Assembly: GCA_002163975.1 (NCBI GenBank)
Contig: CP019636.1
Coordinates: 2,987,001 to 3,051,000 of the forward strand
Direction: 5' to 3'
Origin: Nostocales cyanobacterium HT-58-2
GTDB taxonomy: Bacteria; Cyanobacteriota; Cyanobacteriia; Cyanobacteriales; Nostocaceae
DNA: 64,000 bases
Below are positions 57,603-64,000 of this stretch, piece after piece. The position numbers and the translations under genes were made by a program. Numbering within the stretch: position 1 is the stretch's first letter; each line of letters begins with the position of its first letter. Below the pieces are notes generated by a model. The model was given only the letters and a program-made list of their open reading frames with translations. It did not search any database and was not told where the DNA came from.

Positions 57603-58917
57603 ATAATTTTGAATTTTTGATGTTCATTGCAGATTCAGAGTTTACAACACTAGAGTCTATGATGGGTATGTTTACCTGAATTCGGCATCCTTTTGCTGGC
57701 TCACTTATGATCTGAAACTTTCCTCCTAATGCAATTGCTCGTTCTCGCATTCCTTGCAGTCCGAAACCTGTCGTATTTTGTTCTGGATAAAAGCCTCTGC
57801 CGTTGTCTACTATAAGTAGGTGTAGCTTTCCAGCTAGAGACTGTAACTGCACGGAAACCTGAGTGGCTGCGCTATGTTTGGAGATGTTGGTCAGTGCTTC
57901 TTGCAGGATGCGATAGACGGCAATACCGACCTCCGGAGTCACAGGATATATTAGGCTAATTTTGCAGTCTGGTGTGAAGGTTGTGGCGCTGCTAAAGTCT
58001 CGGATCAGGTTGTGAATTGCATTTTCTAGAGACTTTCCACGTAATGGGTCAGCTCGCAGTGTTGCCACAGAACGAGAGACTTCCTGCAATGCTTGGTATG
58101 CTAACTGTTTTGCTTCTTTTAAAAATTCTATGGCTTTATCAATACTTTTATCAATATCAATACTTTGATCAATATTAGAAGGTAACAAGAGCAAAGCATT
58201 CTCTAGCTGGATAGTTTGGGCAGTCAGAGTATGTCCCAAAGAGTCATGAATTTCACGAGCAATCCGGTTGCGTTCTTGTAGAGTTGCCTGATTTTCAATC
58301 CGCAAAGCATACTGGCGTAGTTGCTCATGGGCAATTGCCAGTTCTTGCCGACTTCTGCGTTCTGATAGCACAGCATTGACTAGCAATAAAACAAAAGTTA
58401 ACGTTAAAGCAAAAGAAATCGCGTTATTCAATATCAAATTGGCTGTATTGGTTGCAATTTGCTCCGCCACTGGTTTCCCCTGCCCTATGTGCATTTTGAA
58501 GAAAACTGTTGTTCGACTTCGCAAAAATACCATGTAGAGATATGATACGTATACTAGACTGGCAACAATTAAGCGACCTTGTAAATTGAACATTTGGCAA
58601 CTGCGAATGACCGCAATTAAACCAAGCAGGGGGCCAAAGCAAAGATGGCTATTTGTAAAAGCTGGCAGCAAAACAATCCCTAATTCTACTGCTGTATAGA
58701 GCACTTTGTAAGTGAACTTCTGGGTTGGTAACCTTAAACCCATGACTCCAAACGCAACAATACTTAAGACAGTCAACCAAGGAGAACCTTGAAATGGGTA
58801 GATAGGGGGAACTAGGAATCCTGTCAGGAGACTCATACCCAATAACAGCCATTCCAGGTAAAGTAATAAACGAAGGGAAGGAAGAGAACGCGACATCTGA
58901 GTGTTCACGAGAAACAA
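57550..58917 (-). CDS. Membrane sensor histidine kinase (NarL-partner, HisKA_3)
   Basis: 455 residues. The N-terminal half has about five to six hydrophobic helices and no large periplasmic domain, so the stimulus is probably sensed in the membrane, as in DesK- or LiaS-like kinases. The phospho-His lies in RNRIAREIHDSLGHTLTAQ (HisKA_3). The ATPase domain shows SKHSAATQ and VDNGRGFYPEQNTTGFGLQG. Cognate response regulator directly downstream. Likely an envelope-stress or drug-sensing system. Confidence 0.93.
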   Translation of the reverse strand: MFLVNTQMSRSLPSLRLLLYLEWLLLGMSLLTGFLVPPIYPFQGSPWLTVLSIVAFGVMGLRLPTQKFTYKVLYTAVELGIVLLPAFTNSHLCFGPLLGLIAVIRSCQMFNLQGRLIVASLVYVSYLYMVFLRSRTTVFFKMHIGQGKPVAEQIATNTANLILNNAISFALTLTFVLLLVNAVLSERRSRQELAIAHEQLRQYALRIENQATLQERNRIAREIHDSLGHTLTAQTIQLENALLLLPSNIDQSIDIDKSIDKAIEFLKEAKQLAYQALQEVSRSVATLRADPLRGKSLENAIHNLIRDFSSATTFTPDCKISLIYPVTPEVGIAVYRILQEALTNISKHSAATQVSVQLQSLAGKLHLLIVDNGRGFYPEQNTTGFGLQGMRERAIALGGKFQIISEPAKGCRIQVNIPIIDSSVVNSESAMNIKNSKLYDSSVADRRPNHYSSGT

Positions 58918-59525
58918 AAATAGTAGAACATTTAGGATGTTTTTTTAGCGTATTTTATGACAGGGTTTGATACCAGTGCTTGCTGTCCTAATTTTACTCA
59001 GGTAAGGACTATGACAAAAGTCATAAATGAATAGGTACTTTTGTCCCAACATATTTATGACTTTTGTGTCAAGCGGTCTATGAGGGGAAACACTTACGAT
59101 AAGGATGTCGTAATCAGCGGCAATGAGAGTTGAGAAATGAGTGGAGTTGGTATGAAATTTCAACCTAGTGTATGGATTGCGGGAATTGTAGCGACGCTGC
59201 AACAGCTATACCTGCGATTGTACAGGCACTGAACCTATAACTCCAAAATGAGTGGGATGCAAAACGAATGCAAGTAGTTTTGACATTAAAGCAATTGGAA
59301 AAGTTTCGCCAGTTTAGGCGCGGTTGATATTCGTAATTGAGTTATTAATAAGAATTACGAATAATCAATTATGACGGGTCTCATGCTCCTGTACCCCCAG
59401 TTCCCTCAAAATAAAGGATTGGGGGTTTCCTTAATTTTTAGTTTAAATGTTTAGTTGAGATGCAAAACCTAAAGAATTACTAAAGAATTATTAGAACCCA
59501 CATATTACAGGAGATTTTCACGTGT
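58918..59525. other. Divergent intergenic region, two-component system / efflux operon
   Basis: 608 bp. The plus-strand MacA-like gene has an AGGAG-like site just before its ATG (ACAGGAGATTTTCACGTGT). TATGACTTTTGTC-type sequence is repeated in opposite orientation (GACAAAAGTCATAAATGA at about 59010 and TTATGACTTTTGTGTC at about 59055), a possible regulator-binding inverted repeat. Confidence 0.45.
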
Positions 59526-60968
59526 ATGGCAAAAGTAGAGGAAGTATCCGATTTGGCAAAAAGTTCGCAGTCCTGGAAACAAGCCAGCCCGGTGAAAGAT
59601 TTGAAGCAAATCAAAATACCCAAGTGGCTTGTAGGACTTCTGATTTTGGGTCTTCTGGGTGGCGGAGGTTACTTGGGAGTACGACAGTTTATGATGGTAC
59701 AGCGTCAGGAACGTCAAAGTCGAATACAAACGGCTGTTGTTGAAAAGACGAATCTTCCTGTTACCATTTCGGCAAACGGCAACGTTCAGCCCGAACGCTC
59801 GATTAACGTCAGTCCAAAAACCTCTGGTGTGTTGAAGAAGCTGCTAGTGAAGGAGGGCGATCGCGTTCAGCAAGGACAAATTTTAGCATATATGGATGAC
59901 TCGAACTTGCGAGGGCAACTCACCCAAGCAAACGGACAGCTAGAAAATGCTCAAGCCAATCTGCGGCTGTTGCTAGCGGGTAGCCGTTCTGAAGATATCG
60001 CCAAAGCACAGGCAGACGTCAGAAACAATCAAGCACAGCTTGTCCAAGCACAATCTCGGCTAGATTTGGCAAGTTTACGTGTGAAGCGGTTGAGTACTCC
60101 CACCCAAGAAGGAGCAGTTTCTCGTGATACCTTAGACGAAGCTTTAACCGAAGAGCGCAATGCTAAAGATAACTTGGAACAGGTAAAAGCAAGTCTTGCT
60201 GCGGCAAACCAGGAACTTGCTAAACTCAACAATGGTTCTCGACCAGAGGAAATTGAACAAGCACGCGCCCAAGTCGTTTCTGCCCAAGGAAGTTTGCAGA
60301 CAATTCAGGCACAAATTAACGATACTGTGATTCGCGCCCCTTTCACTGGACTTGTCACGCGTAAGTTTGCCGATCCCGGTGCATTTGTGACTCCCACGAC
60401 AGCAGGAAGCGAGGTATCTTCGGCAACGTCTTCTTCTATCTTGGCATTAGCGTCTCAAAATCAGGTAACAGCAAAAGTGGCTGAAACCAATATCTCTCAA
60501 ATTAAAGTGGGACAGACAGTTACTATCCAGGCAGATGCTTATCCTGATAAAAAATTTACAGGAAAGGTCGTCCAGGTTGCTGCTCAATCGACTGTAGAAC
60601 AGAATGTAACAAATTTTGAAGTCAAATCCTCCCTTTCTGACCCAGAAAATATTTTGCGGGCGGGGATGAACGTCAACGTAGACTTTAATGTTGGAAAGTT
60701 AGATAATGCGCTGGTGATTCCTACAGTGGCGATTGTGCGCCAGGAAAATGCTAGTGGAGTGATGGTGTTGACACCAGGAAACAACAGAAGACCTAGATTC
60801 CGACCAATTACAACTGGGGTAACTGTGGGGAATAAAACAGTAGTTCGCTCAGGTTTGCAAGAGGGAGAGCGAGTGATGCTGAGCTTCCCAGCAGGACAAC
60901 GTCCTCAAGGTAGTGGTACATCCCGTGGTATGACACCCTTTGGGGGACCACCAACACGTTTTCGTTAG
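59526..60968 (+). CDS. macA: MacA-like periplasmic adaptor (HlyD/RND-MFP family)
   Basis: 480 residues. One N-terminal membrane anchor (LVGLLILGLLGGGGYLGV, about 35-55), lipoyl halves with RSINVSPKTSGVLKKLLVKEGDRVQ and INDTVIRAPFTGLVTRKFADPG, a helical hairpin with two related GSR(S/P)E(D/E)I segments (about 150-245), and beta-barrel and membrane-proximal domains (LVIPTVAIVRQENASG). The C-terminal Gly/Arg-rich tail is variable. It links the MacB-type transporter to a TolC-like channel for export of drugs or lipids. Confidence 0.92.
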   Translation: MAKVEEVSDLAKSSQSWKQASPVKDLKQIKIPKWLVGLLILGLLGGGGYLGVRQFMMVQRQERQSRIQTAVVEKTNLPVTISANGNVQPERSINVSPKTSGVLKKLLVKEGDRVQQGQILAYMDDSNLRGQLTQANGQLENAQANLRLLLAGSRSEDIAKAQADVRNNQAQLVQAQSRLDLASLRVKRLSTPTQEGAVSRDTLDEALTEERNAKDNLEQVKASLAAANQELAKLNNGSRPEEIEQARAQVVSAQGSLQTIQAQINDTVIRAPFTGLVTRKFADPGAFVTPTTAGSEVSSATSSSILALASQNQVTAKVAETNISQIKVGQTVTIQADAYPDKKFTGKVVQVAAQSTVEQNVTNFEVKSSLSDPENILRAGMNVNVDFNVGKLDNALVIPTVAIVRQENASGVMVLTPGNNRRPRFRPITTGVTVGNKTVVRSGLQEGERVMLSFPAGQRPQGSGTSRGMTPFGGPPTRFR

Positions 60969-60973
60969 AAGGG

Positions 60974-62242
60974 ATGATTCAAATGGTAAAGTCTATTCGC
61001 CCCACTAAAGTCTCATTATTTGAAATCCTATCGATGGCAGTAGAAGCCATGTGGAGTAATCGTCTCCGCACAGGGCTAACCATGTTGGGAGTCATTATCG
61101 GTATATCTTCTGTTATCGCGGTTACATCGGTTGGGCAAGGTGTCCAAAAAGCTACTGAGCAGCAGATTCAAGCTTTAGGCTCGAATGTCTTACTAGTATT
61201 AGCGGGAGCAGCACGATCTGGAGGTATTAGCCAGGGTTTTGGTTCTGCATCAACACTAACATGGGAAGATGCCCAAGCTGTTTCTCAACAGGTTCCTGCA
61301 GCCCAGTCTGTCACCGCCTATCTACAACGTGCAGTACAAGTGGTTTATGCAGGACAAAACATTTCTACACAAGTCCTGGGAACTGATTTGAATTACCCAG
61401 ATGTAAAAAACATTCATCCCCAAGAAGGACAATACTTTACTCAGGAGGATTTAAATAACGCTACGCCTGTTGTTGTCTTAGGTAGTAAAGTACGAGATGA
61501 TTTATTTGGTGTTGGGTCATCTGCTATTGGTGCTGATATTCGTATCCAAAACGGACGCTACAAGGTTATTGGGGTGATGGAGTCCAAGGGAGCAGCAGGC
61601 GCACAAAACGTAGATGACCAAATGTATATTCCTCTGACAAATATGTCGGCAAGAATTGTGGGCAATAATGCTCTTAATGGTACTGCTATTAATGGTTTAT
61701 GGTTAAAAGCTCAGGATGAGGCGCAGCTTGACGCTGCCCAGTTTCAGGTAACGAACTTGCTCCGCATTCGGCATAATATTTACCCGCCCCAACCAGACGA
61801 CTTTCGCATCATCAATCAAGTTGACATTATCAACACTTTCAGTAGTGTTGTGGGATTGTTTACAATTTTGGTGGGGGCGATCGCAGGAATTTCTTTGGTG
61901 GTTGGTGGTATTGGTATTGCAAACATCATGTTGGTTTCGGTTGTGGAGAGAACTCGAGAAATTGGTATTCGCAAAGCTGTAGGAGCTACCTATAGCGCAA
62001 TTTTGAGCCAGTTTCTCACTGAAGCAGTCGCTGTTGCTATTGTAGGTGGAATGATTGGTATTGGATTTGGGATTTGCCTTGCCCTCATAGCAGCTAACTT
62101 ATTTAAATTTCCGTTTGTTGTGTCTTTCTGGTCAATCATTGCCGGATTTGGATTTTCGTTATTGACTGGGTTGGTTGCAGGAGTGATTCCAGCACGCAAC
62201 GCCGCCAAACTTGATCCCATCACTGCTTTAAGGAGTGACTAA
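60974..62242 (+). CDS. MacB-like ABC transporter permease
   Basis: 422 residues starting 5 bp after the adaptor gene; an ATG at 60983 is an alternative. The MacB/FtsX layout is clear: N-terminal helix after MWSNRLRTGLTMLGVIIGIS, a periplasmic MacB_PCD domain (about 55-285), and three C-terminal helices including GGIGIANIMLVSVVERTREI and the end GVIPARNAAKLDPITALR. The ATPase domain is a separate gene, unlike E. coli MacB, where the two are fused. Confidence 0.93.
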   Translation: MIQMVKSIRPTKVSLFEILSMAVEAMWSNRLRTGLTMLGVIIGISSVIAVTSVGQGVQKATEQQIQALGSNVLLVLAGAARSGGISQGFGSASTLTWEDAQAVSQQVPAAQSVTAYLQRAVQVVYAGQNISTQVLGTDLNYPDVKNIHPQEGQYFTQEDLNNATPVVVLGSKVRDDLFGVGSSAIGADIRIQNGRYKVIGVMESKGAAGAQNVDDQMYIPLTNMSARIVGNNALNGTAINGLWLKAQDEAQLDAAQFQVTNLLRIRHNIYPPQPDDFRIINQVDIINTFSSVVGLFTILVGAIAGISLVVGGIGIANIMLVSVVERTREIGIRKAVGATYSAILSQFLTEAVAVAIVGGMIGIGFGICLALIAANLFKFPFVVSFWSIIAGFGFSLLTGLVAGVIPARNAAKLDPITALRSD

Positions 62243-62244
62243 AG

Positions 62245-62931
62245 ATGGCAACCATGATTTGGATGGAAGATATTACCAAAACCTATCGCTTAGGTGATGC
62301 AGAGGTTCCGATTCTTAAGGGGATTGACCTAGCAATCGAGGAAGGAGAATATGTTGCCATCATGGGGATGTCCGGTTCCGGCAAGTCTACCCTGATGAAC
62401 ATTATTGGCTGCCTAGATCGCCCAACAAGCGGTCATTATGTTTTGGAAGGTCGAAATCTCACAACTCTAAACAATGATGAATTAGCATACATCCGCAATC
62501 AGCGCCTCGGCTTTGTCTTTCAGCAATTTAACTTACTGCCTCGTGCTACTGCCGTTGAAAACGTTATGCTACCGATGGTCTATGCTGGCGTTCCCAGAGA
62601 CAAACGACGCAAGCGGGCAATTGAAGCTCTCACACGAGTGGGACTGGCAGAACGGCTGCACAACCGCCCTAATCAACTGTCTGGTGGACAACAGCAACGT
62701 GTTGCCATTGCCCGCGCTTTGGTTAATCGTCCTGCTTTGGTACTGGCGGATGAACCAACAGGAGCATTAGATAGTCAGACTTCCCAAGAAGTGATGGATT
62801 TGCTGACTGATTTGAACAACCAAGGCATTACGATTGTTATCGTTACTCATGAGGCTGATATCGCTGCTCAAACCCAGCGAGTTATTCATGTTAGGGATGG
62901 TTTGATTGTGTCGCCAGTCAACAGCCGCTAG
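62245..62931 (+). CDS. ABC transporter ATPase, MacB/LolD type
   Basis: 228 residues; its ATG follows the permease stop after 2 bp. Walker [11 protein letters not shown]-loop [11 protein letters not shown], signature [15 protein letters not shown], Walker [13 protein letters not shown] and the H-loop IVTHE are all present. It powers the MacB-like permease. The three genes form one operon, probably regulated by the divergent two-component system. Confidence 0.95.
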   Translation: MATMIWMEDITKTYRLGDAEVPILKGIDLAIEEGEYVAIMGMSGSGKSTLMNIIGCLDRPTSGHYVLEGRNLTTLNNDELAYIRNQRLGFVFQQFNLLPRATAVENVMLPMVYAGVPRDKRRKRAIEALTRVGLAERLHNRPNQLSGGQQQRVAIARALVNRPALVLADEPTGALDSQTSQEVMDLLTDLNNQGITIVIVTHEADIAAQTQRVIHVRDGLIVSPVNSR

Positions 62932-62969
62932 AGCAATCTTGTTTCTGGTGCTTTAGGAGGTAACAAAAA

Positions 62970-63503
62970 CTACTCAAAAATACTCAAAGCTGCTTTTGCA
63001 TCAGCAACTGTAACTAACAGTGTCATTGGCGAAACAGGTGAAGAAATAAAACCGCATTTTTCATAAAACTTCTTTGCTTCTTCCGAAATAGCATGTACAA
63101 GAATCGCCCTGATTCCTGCAATTTGAGCTGCTTGTACTTTACGAAGAACGGCATCACGCACTAAACCACGTCCAATCCCTTGAGAATGCCAGTTGCGATC
63201 CACCGCCAGCCGTCCAATAACCATGACAGGAATTGGATCTGGCATATTGCGCCGAACTCGACCAGGCGCGATGGAAGACAATACACTTCCGGTCGCAAGA
63301 CAGTAGTATGCAATAACTTTTTGCCCGACAGTGACGACATACGTTCGCGAAGCACCACTGTCTTCATTTTTAACTGCACGCCTCCTCAACCAATCGTTCA
63401 AGTCAGCATTACCTGAATCAAAATCTTCCAGAAGATGATGTGGATTTATTGGTTGAGGAGACTGCAATTTCTGATTCTCCTCTTTAACCACTTCTAATCC
63501 CAC
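62970..63503 (-). CDS. GNAT acetyltransferase toxin, TacT-like
   Basis: 177 residues. GNAT fold: FDSGNADLNDWLRRRAVKNE, the acetyl-CoA loop LAVDRNWHSQGIGRGL, and the C-terminal Tyr in KKFYEKCGF. These are the marks of TacT-type toxins that acetylate aminoacyl-tRNA and stop translation. It overlaps the upstream DUF1778 gene by 10 bp, the normal antitoxin-toxin order. The extra 15 N-terminal residues are variable. Confidence 0.9.
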   Translation of the reverse strand: MGLEVVKEENQKLQSPQPINPHHLLEDFDSGNADLNDWLRRRAVKNEDSGASRTYVVTVGQKVIAYYCLATGSVLSSIAPGRVRRNMPDPIPVMVIGRLAVDRNWHSQGIGRGLVRDAVLRKVQAAQIAGIRAILVHAISEEAKKFYEKCGFISSPVSPMTLLVTVADAKAALSIFE

Positions 63504-63787
63504 GGGGCTTTGGTTGTCAGCAATTTACGCAGATTCTCATTCTCTGTTGGCGGTGCATCTAGAAGATCCATAAATTGCTGAAACTTTTCATCATCTAAAA
63601 TAAAGAGCCGACGATCAAGTAAAACTGCTTCAGCTTCCCGACAGGCTGTCTCTAGCATAAAATCTGAGCGGCTCTTCCCGAGAGCTTCTGCCGCACGGTC
63701 TATTAAATCACGTTGTGTCTGGTGTGCCCGAATATTGATTGTCACATCGCGGTTTCGATTGACTGGTGTCGGTTCTATTTGCATCAA
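63494..63787 (-). CDS. DUF1778 antitoxin, TacA-like
   Basis: 97 residues. An N-terminal ribbon-helix-helix (VTINIRAHQTQRDLIDRAAEALGKSRSDFML) for DNA binding and dimerisation, then a C-terminal tail (DDEKFQQFMDLLD) that wraps the toxin. TacA proteins neutralise TacT and repress their own operon. The sequence TATACAAATTTTGTATATTC-like just upstream (about 63805-63838 region, ATACAAAATTTGTATAT) is a near-perfect palindrome and may be the autoregulatory operator. Confidence 0.9.
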   Translation of the reverse strand: MMQIEPTPVNRNRDVTINIRAHQTQRDLIDRAAEALGKSRSDFMLETACREAEAVLLDRRLFILDDEKFQQFMDLLDAPPTENENLRKLLTTKAPWD

Positions 63788-63817
63788 TCAATGATATTTA
63801 ATGTCCATACAATGAAT

Positions 63818-63836
63818 ATACAAAATTTGTATATAC
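63818..63836. promoter_or_regulatory. Possible antitoxin operator (palindrome)
   Basis: ATATACAAAATTTGTATAT is an inverted repeat (ATATACAAA / TTTGTATAT) about 30 bp upstream of the antitoxin start. RHH antitoxins usually bind such AT-rich palindromes at their own promoter. Coordinates are good to a few bases. Confidence 0.5.
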
Positions 63837-63873
63837 AATGTCAACACATCCTTGATTATCAGATGCGATCGCA

Positions 63874-64000
63874 TTAATCGCTGCAATCAGGCGATCGCAT
63901 CACTTCATCCCAAACGGGTGTTAGCTGCTCTGCTTGTTCTGCCCAATAATCAAATGTAATTAAGCACTGAGCATTTGACTCCATTTGACCCCAAACCAAT
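63874..64000 (-). CDS. Partial open frame, C-terminus of an unknown protein
   Basis: The complement from the right edge reads VWGQMESNAQCLITFDYWAE and continues to DEVMRSPDCSD before TAA at 63874-63876. The composition (Trp, Asp, Glu, aromatic) looks coding and the frame is open for all 42 codons to the edge. I do not recognise the family. Confidence 0.4.
   Translation of the reverse strand, partial: LVWGQMESNAQCLITFDYWAEQAEQLTPVWDEVMRSPDCSD

Noticed and set aside
1..64000. CRISPR arrays, tRNA and rRNA genes
   Set aside because: No regularly spaced repeats and no tRNA- or rRNA-like sequences were noticed; a tRNA scan was not possible.

Overview
The window comes from a filamentous, probably heterocystous cyanobacterium. 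Signs are many GCGATCGC (HIP1) palindromes, a photosystem II D1 gene, DevBC-type exporter genes, CYP110-like P450s, cyanobacterial families such as DUF3102 and DUF3148, and a CoxBAC set preceded by two DUF2231 genes. It is consistent with the Brasilonema/Scytonema/Nostoc group; no rRNA gene is present to settle this.

Layout. 1-2.7 kb: a divergent psbA (D1) gene cut by the window edge, a universal stress protein and a zinc-ribbon protein. 2.85-7.3 kb: a 1369-residue multidomain phosphorelay protein plus a single-domain receiver. 7.3-18.6 kb: housekeeping and stress genes (HxlR regulator with a divergent quinone oxidoreductase, PrxQ-like peroxiredoxin, DUF3148, DUF892, glycosyltransferase, MutY, DUF3102) and a DevB/DevC pair without DevA. 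19.6-37 kb: the main item, a one-strand cluster of secondary tetrapyrrole genes. 37-44.4 kb: HdeD-like protein, CrtO-like carotenoid ketolase, DUF2993 protein and two CYP110-like P450s with a third P450 remnant. 44.5-49.1 kb: a transketolase-family enzyme and a heme catalase bracketed by a direct repeat of the transketolase 3' end. 50.3-56.5 kb: an alternative terminal oxidase operon lacking the CuA site, and a GMC oxidoreductase. 56.9-62.9 kb: a NarL-type two-component system divergent from a MacAB-like ABC efflux operon. 62.97-63.8 kb: a GNAT/DUF1778 (TacT/TacA-like) toxin-antitoxin pair.

The cluster at 19670-36960 holds, in order: an aberrant hemF, an ATC-hydrolase/V4R-like protein, a VAO-type FAD oxidase, an acyltransferase broken by a 128-bp insertion, hemA, two tandem PaO-like Rieske oxygenases, a P450, a UGT-type glycosyltransferase, an IS701-type transposase, hemC, an RmlB-like SDR with a mutated catalytic Asp, and an E1/RfbH-type 3-dehydrase with an intact C-X57-C-X-C iron-sulfur motif. 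E1 enzymes make 3,6-dideoxysugars. Tolyporphins are dioxobacteriochlorins carrying C-linked, partly O-acetylated 3,6-dideoxygalactose (recalled from the literature, not checked here). The cluster therefore reads as a tolyporphin-type or related glycosylated-tetrapyrrole pathway: HemA/HemC boost precursor supply, HemF-like, Rieske, P450 and flavin enzymes tailor the macrocycle, and the SDR, E1, glycosyltransferase and acyltransferase make and attach the sugar. The broken acyltransferase, the IS insertion and the SDR substitution suggest partial decay or a changed product.

Several families of short inverted-repeat elements (GTAGGATG...CATCCTAC and ATACCA...TGGTAT foldbacks) are scattered between genes, some inside the cluster. 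I saw no tRNA, rRNA or CRISPR array.
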